NCBI GenBank assembly: GCA_948629335.1
Contig: CAPHZB010000001.1
Location: forward strand, 1-59,027
Length of the DNA stretch: 59,027 nucleotides
Source: an uncultured Bacilli bacterium
Lineage (GTDB): Bacteria; Bacillota_I; Bacilli_A; RF39; UBA660
Direction: 5' to 3'
A model generated the notes under the pieces. It saw only the letters and a program-made list of their open reading frames with translations. It did no database searches and was not told where the DNA came from. The translations under genes and the position numbers were made by a program. Shown here in pieces: positions 1 to 8,095 of this stretch; the stretch's first letter is position 1, and every line of letters begins with the position of its first letter.

Positions 1-55
1 TCGATTTACCCAGTTTTATTTGACACTTACCCACACTAAATAGCGAAAGGCCAAA
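1..55. repeat. Left copy of a 55-bp terminal inverted repeat
   Basis: The first 55 bases are the exact reverse complement of the last 55 bases of the window, and the match stops abruptly after the GGCCAAA positions. It contains short repeated words (TGGGTAA-like and GTGTCAAA-like), which is common at insertion sequence ends. No transposase is inside the window. The most economical reading is the end of a dispersed repeat at which an assembly broke. Confidence 0.85.
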
Positions 56-388
56 GTTTTAGGTAATACAGAGTATGTAGCGATGTTAATTGCAGAGAAT
101 ACAGAAGGCGTCTCTGTATAATGGTTTGTTAGGAATCTATAAATAAGAAGTTATATTGATTAAACAAGGAAATGATAAGTTATAAAATAGATTAGACATA
201 ATTGAAAATAAATTTCTAAATAGCAGACTAGAAACAGTTTGCTTTTTTGATATCTTAAAATGTTTGCTATCAGATAGATTGTCTATTAAAAAGGGCTGAA
301 AACAAGTTAGAGAGTAAAGACAGAAATACATCTTTTTAGTTATTAGTTTCACATCATAAAAATAGAATATAAGGAAAGGAGTTTTTAT
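56..388. other. Intergenic stretch with no recognisable gene
   Basis: AT-rich DNA between the terminal repeat and the small ORF ahead of the recombinase. I see no convincing reading frame on either strand. A short imperfect hairpin (TACAGA / TCTGTA around 97-118) is the only structure noted. It is probably part of the mobile element that carries the recombinase at 543-1928. Confidence 0.5.
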
Positions 389-514
389 ATGGTTGTAGAA
401 AATTATGATGTAAATGATACCTTATTTGAACCAAAAGAACAAGTTCTTGATTTAAAATATATATACATATTGATAAAAAAATATAGAAGTGAGGTAACTA
501 AAAAGTGTCTTTAA
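389..514 (+). CDS. Small 41-aa ORF upstream of serine recombinase
   Basis: ATG follows a good ribosome binding site (AAGGAAAGGAG, about 8 bases upstream). The predicted 41-aa product is charged, with a Tyr/Ile-rich middle (DLKYIYILIKKYRSE). It ends 28 bases before the recombinase start, so the two are probably co-transcribed. I do not recognise a family. Small ORFs in this position are common in serine-recombinase elements and may encode recombination directionality or regulatory factors, but that role is inference. Confidence 0.45.
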   Translation: MVVENYDVNDTLFEPKEQVLDLKYIYILIKKYRSEVTKKCL

Positions 515-542
515 TGATTTTTATACGAGTGGAAGGAGGAAA

Positions 543-1928
543 ATGAGTATTAGTGCAGTTAAGACAAATAAATTAAAAAGAAAAAAGGCAATTTATGTAA
601 GAGTTTCTACAGATGCCCAAGTAGAGGGGTATTCTATAGATGCTCAAATTGAACTTGTTACAGCTTACCTAAAAAGTAAAGAATGGAATGACTATGTAAT
701 CTATACAGATCCAGGATTTAGTGGGAAGGACTTAAATCGACCAAAAATGCAAGAATTAATTCAAGACATCAAAGAGGGAAAAATAGATTGCGTTTTAGTT
801 TTCAAATTAGATCGAATTTCACGTAGCCAAAAAGATACTTTATATTTAATTGAGGAAGTCTTTAATAAATATGATTGCGGATTCATTTCTATCAGAGAAA
901 ACTTTGATACAACAACACCGTTTGGTAAAGCTATGATAGGTATTTTATCCGTTTTTGCCCAACTAGAAAGAGAAACAATCTTAGAAAGAACACGGTTAGG
1001 ATTAAAAAAAAGAGCAGAAGAAGGTTTATGGCGCGGTGGAGGGAAAGTTCCTTTTGCTTATAATTATGACAAAAATAAAGGTAGGCTTATTGTGAATCCA
1101 GAAAAAAAGGAAATTTTTGATATGATGAAATCCTTAAGAATGCAAGGATATAGTTATCCGCAATTAGAAGAATTAACTGGTATAGATGAAAGTATGATAC
1201 AAGGAATTCTCTTAAATAAAACAAATCTAGGGTTAGTTCCCTATAAGGGAGAGACTTTCAAAGGTAAACATGAAGCCATTATTACAGAAGAAGAATATGA
1301 GCAGTTACTAGAAATTGAAAAGAATCGTAGGAAAAATGGAGGAGCAAAACATTATCTTTTATCAGGGAAAATCTATTGTGCGAAATGTGGGGCAAAATAT
1401 CGTTATCAAAAATGGGGGAAACGGATTATTTGTTATTGCTATTCTCAACAGAAAAGTAAACCAAAACTGATTAAAAATCCAAATTGTGATAACAAACGAT
1501 TAGACAGTTTTATAATTGAAGAAAGTGTATTAAAGAATTTATTTGCAATGGATATAGATGAAAATAAGTTTAAACAAACTTTTGGTTTATCCAAAATAGA
1601 TAAGGAAGAGGAACTAAAAGCAAGATTAGAAAAAATAAATAAGCAACTTGATAATTTAGTTGGATTTATTGCAGATGGTATACTCATTAATGAAACCAAA
1701 GAAAAAATAGGACATTTAGTAAAAGAGCGAAAACAAGTCGAAGAGACCTTAGAAACTATAAAAAAAGAACAAAAGTTAAAGACAACTTTTACATCAATTA
1801 AAAATTTAAGTGTGGTTTGGAATTATATGTCTTTTGAGGAACAAAGAAATATAATTGAACACTTAATTGATAAAATCATTGTTGATAATAATCGCTTAAG
1901 TATTAAGTGGAAAATTAGCGTAAGCTAA
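543..1928 (+). CDS. Large serine recombinase (site-specific integrase)
   Basis: This 461-aa protein has the large serine recombinase layout. An N-terminal resolvase catalytic domain spans about residues 15-165, with the nucleophile Ser22 in the motif YVRVSTDAQ, an arginine-rich LDRISRSQKD segment and FAQLERETILERT. A recombinase domain follows, then a zinc ribbon beginning CAKCGAKYRY near residue 280, and a C-terminal coiled coil at about 350-430. Such enzymes cut attP and attB through a Ser-DNA link and integrate elements at one site. The start has a strong GGAAGGAGG site 4 bases upstream. The gene ends only about 25 bp before a truncated ABC permease gene, the position expected when a recombinase lies beside its own att junction. 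The rest of its element lies outside the window. Confidence 0.93.
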   Translation: MSISAVKTNKLKRKKAIYVRVSTDAQVEGYSIDAQIELVTAYLKSKEWNDYVIYTDPGFSGKDLNRPKMQELIQDIKEGKIDCVLVFKLDRISRSQKDTLYLIEEVFNKYDCGFISIRENFDTTTPFGKAMIGILSVFAQLERETILERTRLGLKKRAEEGLWRGGGKVPFAYNYDKNKGRLIVNPEKKEIFDMMKSLRMQGYSYPQLEELTGIDESMIQGILLNKTNLGLVPYKGETFKGKHEAIITEEEYEQLLEIEKNRRKNGGAKHYLLSGKIYCAKCGAKYRYQKWGKRIICYCYSQQKSKPKLIKNPNCDNKRLDSFIIEESVLKNLFAMDIDENKFKQTFGLSKIDKEEELKARLEKINKQLDNLVGFIADGILINETKEKIGHLVKERKQVEETLETIKKEQKLKTTFTSIKNLSVVWNYMSFEEQRNIIEHLIDKIIVDNNRLSIKWKISVS

Positions 1929-1966
1929 TTAAAAAATAGTGGAATTTCTCCCTATATGAGAAATAC
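1928..1966. mobile_element. Probable attachment junction of the left serine-recombinase element
   Basis: Immediately after the recombinase stop, the sequence changes from element DNA to the 3' part of the permease gene read on the minus strand. The permease is family-like up to SMSLIGV, then meets a stop after three unrelated residues. Related permeases continue here with a GEF-type segment and about 40 more residues. The exact crossover bases cannot be fixed because the partner junction is not in the window. Confidence 0.55.
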
Positions 1967-2587
1967 CCCAATCAAGGACATACTAATACAGATTTTTAAA
2001 GCACTAATAATTGATTTGTAAGAACTAGGAAATACCAATTTGAAAAACATCTGCATTTTATTCGCACCGAGTACTTGCATTAATTTTATTTTATTTTCAT
2101 CTACATTCTCAAAACTTTCAATCACACTAAGTGTCATAACAATCACAGAAATCAGTAACGCCATTAAAATAATTGATTTCATTTGTGCACCACACCATAC
2201 AATAATAATTGGACCAAGAGCAACTTTAGGTAAGCTATTTAAAACAGTTAAATAAGGATCAATTACCTTTCGAATAAATGGATTCCACCACATAATGGTT
2301 GCGATAAAAATTCCAAGCAAGGTTCCAAGTGAAAAACTAATAATAGTTTCATACACAGTGACTCCAATATGATAAAATAATTTGTCTTCAGTGATTAGAT
2401 TTAAAATTGTTTTTATTACCATTTTAGGGCTAGAGGTAATAAAAGTATTTATCCATCCTAAATCAGCAGCAATTTGCCATAAAACAAGTAGAAATAGGAG
2501 TATACAAATTTGTGTAAAGATAACAGCCCATTTATAACGTTTTTCCTTTTTTAAAAAAAGGATATGCTCTTTACTAAACATTCTCAT
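1952..2587 (-). pseudogene. ABC transporter permease, 3'-truncated (SsuC/TauC-like)
   Basis: The product is about 211 aa of a permease of the nitrate/sulfonate/taurine/HMP importer group, which usually has about 250 residues. It has an N-terminal membrane segment (ILLFLLVLWQIAADLGW), several further hydrophobic helices, and the EAA-type cytoplasmic loop (QVLGANKMQMFFKLVFPSS) that docks on the ATPase. The start is most likely ATG at 2587, with GGAAGG 6 bases upstream, overlapping the end of the ATPase gene. The last membrane helices are lost at the junction with the recombinase element at about 1955. The transporter is therefore probably non-functional even apart from the split ATPase. Confidence 0.8.
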
Positions 2588-2912
2588 CAATATCCTTCCA
2601 TATTAAATTATAATATTTTAAGAATAAATCTGTTTTTTTCTTTTCCATAGCGGACAAATCTTTATCAAAATCAAGTACGTAAATATTTTTAATATGACTT
2701 GGTCTTTTTGATAAAACAATAATAGTATCGGACATTGTTAAAGCTTCTTCCAAATTATGTGTGACCATAATGGCACTTTTTCCTTCCATTCTAAGAATTT
2801 GTAAAACATCTTCTGAAACATTTAAACGCGTGACATAATCGAGAGCACTAAATGGTTCATCTAAAAGAAGAATATCTGGTTTTAAAGCAAGTGTTCGAAT
2901 TAAAGCTACTCT
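2574..2912 (-). pseudogene. ABC transporter ATPase, C-terminal half (split by insertion)
   Basis: This encodes the second half of an SsuB/TauB/ThiZ-type ATPase. It begins at QRVALIRTL and includes Walker B LLLDEPFSALD, the switch histidine in VTHNLEEA, and the usual C-terminal extension. The reading frame stays open for about 40 codons past 2912 into inserted DNA, so a short chimeric ORF (to 3032) exists, but it lacks Walker A. The matching N-terminal half is at 16971-17383. Joining the two halves at the shared bases ACTCT gives a seamless GGMRQRVALIRT signature region and a protein of about 249 aa, normal for the family. Confidence 0.9.
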
Positions 2913-2931
2913 TTGAATGTAGTGAAGACAC
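2908..2931. other. attL junction of the defence element
   Basis: Crossover word ACTCT (2908-2912), followed inside the element by T and then the arm TGAATGTAGTGAAGACAC. Its reverse complement matches the arm at the right end of the element at 15 of 18 positions. Left of the word is the ABC ATPase coding sequence. Small serine-integrase cores of this size fit with the limited identity seen here. Confidence 0.8.
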
Positions 2932-2974
2932 GCATCATTTCCTTTGCTTATTTTATAAAGAATTGCAAGAGTGT

Positions 2975-3125
2975 AATGGATAGCCCTTATTTTTTCAAGG
3001 GGCTGTCGTGAAATTAAATAATTTTGCTTCAAGTCTTTTTTGTATATTTTAATTCCTCTATTTTCAAAAGGAAATAAAAAAAGGGCTATCGTAAATTAGT
3101 ATTTTGGCTAATTTTGCGACAGCCC
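2975..3125 (-). terminator. Hairpin terminator downstream of the BRO-N gene, with a nearby partial inverted copy
   Basis: Bases 3083-3125 form a stem of about 17 bp (GGGCTATCG...CGACAGCCC) with one mismatch and one bulge. Read on the minus strand it is followed by a run of T, which fits a terminator for the BRO-N gene ending at 3245. A related sequence (GATAGCCCTTATTTTTTC, then GGGGCTGTCG) lies at 2981-3008 in the other orientation. The whole 150 bp therefore looks like a duplicated or rearranged terminator near the element end. Confidence 0.6.
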
Positions 3126-3244
3126 ATTAGAAATACAATGGCTCTTTGACAACTTAATATTTCTAGAATTTTTAAATAACTTACACACTTAGATTGCCTA
3201 ACCCTAAATTTTTCTTTGAATTTATCTTATTTTTATTTACAGAG

Positions 3245-4102
3245 CTATTTATTTTCTATTTGTTTACTTTCAGCAATATATTGATAGTTAAGCGCATTTT
3301 CATTGCTAATTACTGATTTACCTAAATTCTTTTCAATATCATCTCTAGCAACCTTTGCAGCATGTCCACCCATTTTAGCAATTTTTTTATTTTGCTTCAA
3401 TCCATAGGGCTTATGTTCTTTAGCAAGTTCACGGGTAGCGATTTCTCCTAAATCAGTAAGTGCTACTTCTATATCAGACATATTATCTCTTAAAGACTCT
3501 TTCCTTATACCTTTATAAACCTTATATTCACTTGCTTTCATACCAGACCATTCTTTATATATTTCATTAGTAAGTATTCCATATTCATAGTCTTCCCGAA
3601 TACCTCCTTCTTTCCATATATCTGTAAGTTTATTTCTATCTAGTATTCCTTTTAATCTAGCTTCAATCCATTTATCAGAATATCCTCTTTTTCGATAATA
3701 GCTAATAGCTCTTTTAATTGCAATTTCAGGATCAAATACTTCATCAATTCTTTCGCTACCTAAATTAGCCAACCAAACTTTAAATGGTTCGGCTTTAGGC
3801 GAAGGAACAGATTCAATTAGCCTTAAAATTCCTTTAGTATCTAGTGTATCTGTTTCTCGCATTTTTCCATCCTGAGCTTTCATTTTCAACTGTACACATT
3901 TTGTGGACAGTTCACTGTTCTCCTCATCAGTCATTCTTTTTTTTAACATATTCCAATAATTTCTTGGATTATTACTATCTGTTAATGCACCAATAACATC
4001 AACTACGCTAAAATAATATTCTTCTTTTTCACTGTCCCAAATACTTCTAATTTCATTGCCTTCAAATAGATTTGAAATTGTTTCTAGCTTTTCTTGCTTC
4101 AT
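3245..4102 (-). CDS. BRO-N domain protein (phage antirepressor/DinD-like)
   Basis: 285 aa. The first 120 residues or so look like a BRO-N domain (FEGNEIRSIWDSEKEEYYFSV...DVIGALT...YWNMLKKRM), the DNA-binding module of viral BRO proteins and phage antirepressors. The region around residues 95-130 (GILRLIESVPSPKAEPFKVWLA) is typical. The C-terminal half is charged, ends with a basic KMGGHAAKVARDDIEKNLG segment, and resembles the DinD/antirepressor-like proteins often found on mobile elements. The sequence supports DNA binding; the target is unknown. It lies directly downstream of the recombinase on the same strand (112-bp gap). A role in controlling the element is inference. Confidence 0.75.
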   Translation of the reverse strand: MKQEKLETISNLFEGNEIRSIWDSEKEEYYFSVVDVIGALTDSNNPRNYWNMLKKRMTDEENSELSTKCVQLKMKAQDGKMRETDTLDTKGILRLIESVPSPKAEPFKVWLANLGSERIDEVFDPEIAIKRAISYYRKRGYSDKWIEARLKGILDRNKLTDIWKEGGIREDYEYGILTNEIYKEWSGMKASEYKVYKGIRKESLRDNMSDIEVALTDLGEIATRELAKEHKPYGLKQNKKIAKMGGHAAKVARDDIEKNLGKSVISNENALNYQYIAESKQIENK

Positions 4103-4214
4103 CTTTTATCCCAACCTTTACTTTTGTATTATGTATATAAGTAGAAGGAAAATATTATCCCTCTACTTATATTATTACGAAAAACTTTATGATTCCCTTC
4201 TTTTCTTGAAAATT

Positions 4215-5828
4215 TTATTCAAAATTCCATTTAATTTGAATGTTTCTTGTATTTGTATCCTCATTTACTTTACTTATATAGATTTTATCTATAAATTCAT
4301 CTACAATAACTCTGTTTAATTCTTTAAGTTGTTGGTATTTACTAAATATCTTTTCATTATTTTTTGAAGATTCTTCTTTCATATTGTAATAAGTGATTTT
4401 CTTATTAATTGATTTAATTTGATTACTATACATATCTTCATTTTTATTATAATCAGTAATTAAATCTTTAAATTGTTCTACAGTAATAACACCATTTACT
4501 TTATCTTCGTAAAGACTTTTTAAATAATTTCTAGTTTTAGATATTTCTTTTTCAATTTGTTCTTTTTGTTTTTTTAGTGAGTTAATCTTATCATTAAACC
4601 TACTTGCTTTCTTTTTAGAATCTAAATTACTTAATTCTTCTTCATCATAGAACTTTTTAATTTTCTTATTAATTGCCTTTAAAACTAAATCAGCAAGCAA
4701 ATCATATCTAATTGATGATTTATTAATACAATCAGCATATCCATCACGATTTCCCGAACATACTAAATATTCGTGTTTGGTAGAGTTCTTTTTTCTCATA
4801 TAATGCTTACATTCAAGACAAAATACTTTACCAGAGAATATATGAACAATACCAGTTGTTTTCATAGGTTTAGTTCTTTCTTTCATTGCAACTTGTGCCT
4901 TTTTAAATGTTTCTTCATCGATAATTGCTTCATGAGTATTCAGAATTTTAACCCATTCATTTTTATCTTTCTTTCTAATTTTGTGATTTTTATAACTAAC
5001 AGTAGTTCTTTTTCCTTGTATTAAATGTCCTAGATACAATTCATTTGTTAAAACCGTTTTAATAGCATTTGTTGACCATTTTATTTCTTCTCTAGGTCTA
5101 TCACTAATTATATTTAATTTAATTCCTTTACGATATTTGTATAGAGATGGACTTGGTATATTTTTACTATTTAAGTATTTTGCTATACCTGTAAACCCTA
5201 ATCCTGTTAGATATAAATTAAATATATCTTTAACAATCTCGCTAGCAACTGGATCAACTACTAACTTATTATTATCTTCGTTAGATATTTCATAGCCAAA
5301 TGAAGCAAAAGGGGAGATGAATTCACCTTGCTTCATCTTAGAATTAAAAGCACTTCTTATGTTATTAGATACATCTTCTAAATACCATTCATTAACTAAA
5401 CCATTTATTTGCCTAGATTTTTTATTACCTAAAACTAGAGTATCAGCATTATCAGATAAACCAATAAATCTAATATTCCATTCCTTAAATTTATTATTGA
5501 TATATTTTTCAACAATCTCCATATCTCTAGAAAATCTTGATTGACTTTTACATAATACGATATCTAACTTTTTGTTTTCACAATCTCTAATTAATCTTTC
5601 AAATTCAGGTCTGTAAGTTCCAGCACCTGATAAGTCTTCATCAGAATACTCATCTACTAAAACAAATTCAGGATGCTTATTTATATAATCTATCAGCATA
5701 TTTCTTTGATTCTTAATAGATTCACTATCATCATCTTTATTAGCTTTATCTCTATCTTCATTAGATAATCTTAAATAAATACCAACTCTTAATATTTTAT
5801 TACTTAGGTTACCCTCCATTTCATTCAT
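4215..5828 (-). CDS. Large serine recombinase, integrase of the defence element
   Basis: 537 aa from ATG at 5828, chosen because GGAGGGA lies 5-7 bases upstream; a longer start at 5843 would put the ribosome site inside the gene. The resolvase domain is at about 12-165, with nucleophile Ser22 in GIYLRLSNED and the motif KSQSRFSRD. A recombinase domain at about 180-300 (GFTGIAKYLNSKNIPSPS) follows, then a zinc ribbon (CLECKHYM...CSGNRDGYADC) and a coiled coil at about 400-490. It lies close to the left end of the 14-kb element bounded by an attP-like dyad, so it is very probably the enzyme that inserted the element in the ABC ATPase gene. It is only distantly similar to the recombinase at 543-1928. 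Confidence 0.95.
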   Translation of the reverse strand: MNEMEGNLSNKILRVGIYLRLSNEDRDKANKDDDSESIKNQRNMLIDYINKHPEFVLVDEYSDEDLSGAGTYRPEFERLIRDCENKKLDIVLCKSQSRFSRDMEIVEKYINNKFKEWNIRFIGLSDNADTLVLGNKKSRQINGLVNEWYLEDVSNNIRSAFNSKMKQGEFISPFASFGYEISNEDNNKLVVDPVASEIVKDIFNLYLTGLGFTGIAKYLNSKNIPSPSLYKYRKGIKLNIISDRPREEIKWSTNAIKTVLTNELYLGHLIQGKRTTVSYKNHKIRKKDKNEWVKILNTHEAIIDEETFKKAQVAMKERTKPMKTTGIVHIFSGKVFCLECKHYMRKKNSTKHEYLVCSGNRDGYADCINKSSIRYDLLADLVLKAINKKIKKFYDEEELSNLDSKKKASRFNDKINSLKKQKEQIEKEISKTRNYLKSLYEDKVNGVITVEQFKDLITDYNKNEDMYSNQIKSINKKITYYNMKEESSKNNEKIFSKYQQLKELNRVIVDEFIDKIYISKVNEDTNTRNIQIKWNFE

Positions 5829-5899
5829 AACTATTCCCTCCATTCATAAGGCAATAATTAAGCTTAAAGTTAAACTTATAACCAATACTATTATAGCAT

Positions 5900-6025
5900 T
5901 TATCTATAGGCATTAATACTTGATTCTATAAGCTCGATAATTCTATATAACTTTTTATTAACTATTTCTTTTAGTTTAGTATCAGTTAAGTTTTCTGGAA
6001 CAATATCAATAATATTGTATTGCAA
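5900..6025 (-). CDS. 41-aa small ORF upstream of the recombinase (TTG start)
   Basis: A TTG start preceded by GAAGGAGG at 8-9 bases opens a 41-aa frame: MQYNIIDIVPENLTDTKLKE, then a basic helix NKKLYRIIELIES. It lies 72 bp ahead of the recombinase and on the same strand. The ribosome site and amphipathic character make it a believable gene although it is short. The position suggests a recombinase accessory factor, which I cannot confirm from sequence. Confidence 0.6.
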   Translation of the reverse strand: MQYNIIDIVPENLTDTKLKEIVNKKLYRIIELIESSINAYR

Positions 6026-6046
6026 ATTACATACCTCCTTCACATA

Positions 6047-6103
6047 TTAAGTTTGAGAGATAAAAAGGCATTTGTAATTAATGTTTTGTAAACTTTTCTT
6101 CAT
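6047..6103 (-). CDS. 18-aa leader-like peptide ORF
   Basis: An ATG with TGGAGGATTGAT upstream encodes an 18-residue peptide (MKKSLQNINYKCLFISQT). It ends 22 bp before the next small ORF. It is either a translated leader for the recombinase operon or the stub of a larger lost gene. The only support is the good ribosome binding site. Confidence 0.3.
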   Translation of the reverse strand: MKKSLQNINYKCLFISQT

Positions 6104-6249
6104 ATTATCAATCCTCCAATCACTTCTTAATTTAAAACAATGTTTTTTGGTACATTTTATACCTTAAAAGGTTATTATTATAATTTTACATTTATATATT
6201 TTTTCATTTCTGATTACAAAGTCTTTTTATTAAAATATTAAGAGTTAAC

Positions 6250-7035
6250 TACATACTTATTTCTATATCGTCTGATTTATCTTTTTTAGAATGTTCATAT
6301 TTCTGATTAACATTATTTGCATAGCAACTATAGTGTCATAATTTATTTCATCATCACTTTTAAGAATTTATCTATTTCAGTTTTAAAAATATTTTTACCA
6401 TTTTTGAACTGGATACATTTTTTTGATACCTTTTTTATCAATTCCTTCACGACAAATTATATTTATGTTATCATCAGTTTCAAATACTTTTCTTTTAACC
6501 TCATTAACAACAGGTAGAAAGTAGAAGTGTAGGGGAGGAGTATTTTCATCATAATGAGCGCTAGCATAAACTACATTATCCTTATCAACAAGGGTTTCTA
6601 GAAAATTATAACTATCATTGGAAAAATTGTTAATTTTCTCAGGTATATCATTATCAGATTTAATAGCAAGGAACCAAAATGGGTTTATCTTTATTGACTC
6701 CAATCTGATGATGTCTATAACTATCTTTAAATTTCATTCCCAAACTTTCAAAAAATTCTTTTCCATTTATAACGATAGCACCATTTAATAAATTGGTATT
6801 CTTGCCATCATTATAATATATTTTATTATCTTTCAGTTTAGAATAGACTATTAAAAGTTACGATGATATCTCTTTTACTATCATTACTAATAGAATATAA
6901 ATTGTAATTACTTAGTTCTTCATCAGATTTAATTAATGAGAATTAAGCATCCCTTTTTATTAAAGGATAAATCGTTAGAATATACAAAATCAGTAATAGT
7001 AGTATCTTTCTTAAATTGTTTCAAACTAATCACTT
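6250..7035 (-). pseudogene. MobV/Pre-family relaxase, decayed
   Basis: Pieces of a plasmid mobilization relaxase are spread over all minus-strand frames. Going along the gene there is NGAIVINGKEFFESLGMKF (about 6730-6790), then the open piece 6395-6703 with VVYASAHYDENTPPLHFYF, and finally a KNIFKTEIDKFLK-like stretch. In MobV proteins the middle motif is HxDExxPHxH, which binds the metal; here PH has become PP. At least three frameshifts or stops separate the parts. The element therefore seems to descend from a mobilizable one that has lost its own relaxase. Confidence 0.75.
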
Positions 7036-7055
7036 CCAACTTAAAAAATCATTAT

Positions 7056-7123
7056 GTCTGATATATAAGACGTTTTAAATACAATATTGTCCGAAAATGT
7101 TGTTAATACTATCTTGTCCGAAA
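7056..7123 (+). promoter_or_regulatory. Candidate operator repeats ahead of the defence operon
   Basis: TTGTCCGAAA occurs twice as a direct repeat (7087-7096 and 7114-7123, 27 bp apart). Just upstream is an almost perfect palindrome, GTCTGATATATAAGAC (7056-7071). They lie between the relaxase remnant and the promoter of the XRE gene, where the XRE repressor would be expected to bind. Regulation is inferred from position only. Confidence 0.45.
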
Positions 7124-7126
7124 TTA

Positions 7127-7155
7127 TAGACAAAGATATGAAAAAATGTTAAAAT
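7127..7155 (+). promoter_or_regulatory. Promoter of the XRE / type III R-M / Gabija operon
   Basis: -35 TAGACA (7127-7132) and -10 TAAAAT (7150-7155) with a 17-bp spacer, 38 bp ahead of the XRE start codon. It directly follows the second TTGTCCGAAA repeat, so a repressor bound there would overlap RNA polymerase. Confidence 0.55.
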
Positions 7156-7192
7156 TAGTTTAAGAAGAAAAAAGGGAGAAAGAAGTGGTTAA

Positions 7193-7714
7193 ATGAATTC
7201 CCAAGAACTAAAAAATATAATTGAGTCTGCTAGAGAGAAAAAAGGTATATCTCAAAGAGAGCTTGCTAAAGCAACAGGTATAAGTAGAAGCACCTTGAAT
7301 GACTTAATTAACGGCAAAATAAAAAAAGTAGACATAGATGATCTGCGTAAAATAGCTGAGATATTAGATATGTCATTAGAAAATTTACTTAAAGTTGCAG
7401 GCTATGAGGATTTCTTAGGTTATCTATCTTTAGATAAATATAAAAATAAATCTACTAGAGATTTAAAAAATATGATAGAACAGTATAAAAAGTCCGAATT
7501 AGATTTATTAGATTTTGATTCTAAGAAAAGAGCTAAAGTAAATAGCGCTAGACAACAATTATTTAATACAATGGAACATTTAAAAATAATAAAAGATAAT
7601 AAAGATAGTTTATATACAATAGATAAAGCAATAGAAGATATTAAGTTTGCTTTTGATGAACTATTAGAGGCAGAGAATAAATACGATTATAGTAAATTGC
7701 CAAAAGATTTATAG
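7193..7714 (+). CDS. XRE-family transcriptional regulator of the defence operon
   Basis: 173 aa. A helix-turn-helix domain at about residues 5-65 (AREKKGISQRELAKATGISR, then STLNDLINGKIKKVDIDDLR) is of the Cro/C1 type. The C-terminal 100 residues are charged and helical with no known enzyme signature, and may serve for dimerization. It is the first gene of a six-gene operon (7193-16761) with short gaps. This matches controller proteins of restriction systems, which delay restriction until methylation is complete. The operator repeats just upstream suggest autoregulation. Its function as controller is inference; the HTH is clear. Confidence 0.85.
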   Translation: MNSQELKNIIESAREKKGISQRELAKATGISRSTLNDLINGKIKKVDIDDLRKIAEILDMSLENLLKVAGYEDFLGYLSLDKYKNKSTRDLKNMIEQYKKSELDLLDFDSKKRAKVNSARQQLFNTMEHLKIIKDNKDSLYTIDKAIEDIKFAFDELLEAENKYDYSKLPKDL

Positions 7715-7726
7715 GAGGTAATAAGA

Positions 7727-8095
7727 ATGGACAATAAAGATTATGAATTAGCAAAAGAAACATTAAGCAAAATAATTTCTAAAAATCTAGATACTGACAT
7801 TAATTATGGTAAAGAATTATTAACTATGTGTAATAACAAATTAAAACCATGTCCTATGAAAGAGGTAGCAATTAATTATATGAGTAATATGGAAATGAAA
7901 TATGGTATCTTTAATAAATTATATAATATTGTTAATGGGCATACAGGTAGTAGTGGCACTTCGCCTGCACCAAGTTGTAATTTTTTAGAAACGCAAATTT
8001 GGATAATAGAAAAAGTTAAAGAAGTAAAAAATTATAAAGATGATGTAGACAAGGCCAACAAATTAACAGAATTATTAAAGGAGGAAAGTAAATGA
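7727..8095 (+). CDS. Uncharacterised 122-aa protein between regulator and Mod
   Basis: The start is ATG at 7727 with AGGAGGTAAT 5-8 bases upstream. The product is soluble and mostly helical, has several Cys (TMCNNKLKPCPMKE and APSCNFLE) and a small GHTGSSGTSPAP linker near residue 75. Its stop overlaps the Mod start by ATGA, so translation is probably coupled. I do not recognise a family. It could assist the methyltransferase, regulate it, or be a separate defence component. Its tight coupling to mod makes a role in the R-M module more likely than an unrelated function. Confidence 0.75.
   Translation: MDNKDYELAKETLSKIISKNLDTDINYGKELLTMCNNKLKPCPMKEVAINYMSNMEMKYGIFNKLYNIVNGHTGSSGTSPAPSCNFLETQIWIIEKVKEVKNYKDDVDKANKLTELLKEESK

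Noticed and set aside
2574..3032. A 152-aa open frame that looks like an intact small ABC ATPase
   Set aside because: Its first 40 residues come from inserted element DNA and Walker A is missing; only 2574-2912 is gene-derived.
2975..3125. A MITE or insertion sequence remnant because of the GGGCTGTCG inverted copies
   Set aside because: The right part works well as a minus-strand terminator, no target duplication was found, and 150 bp without a transposase is not enough to call it a mobile element.
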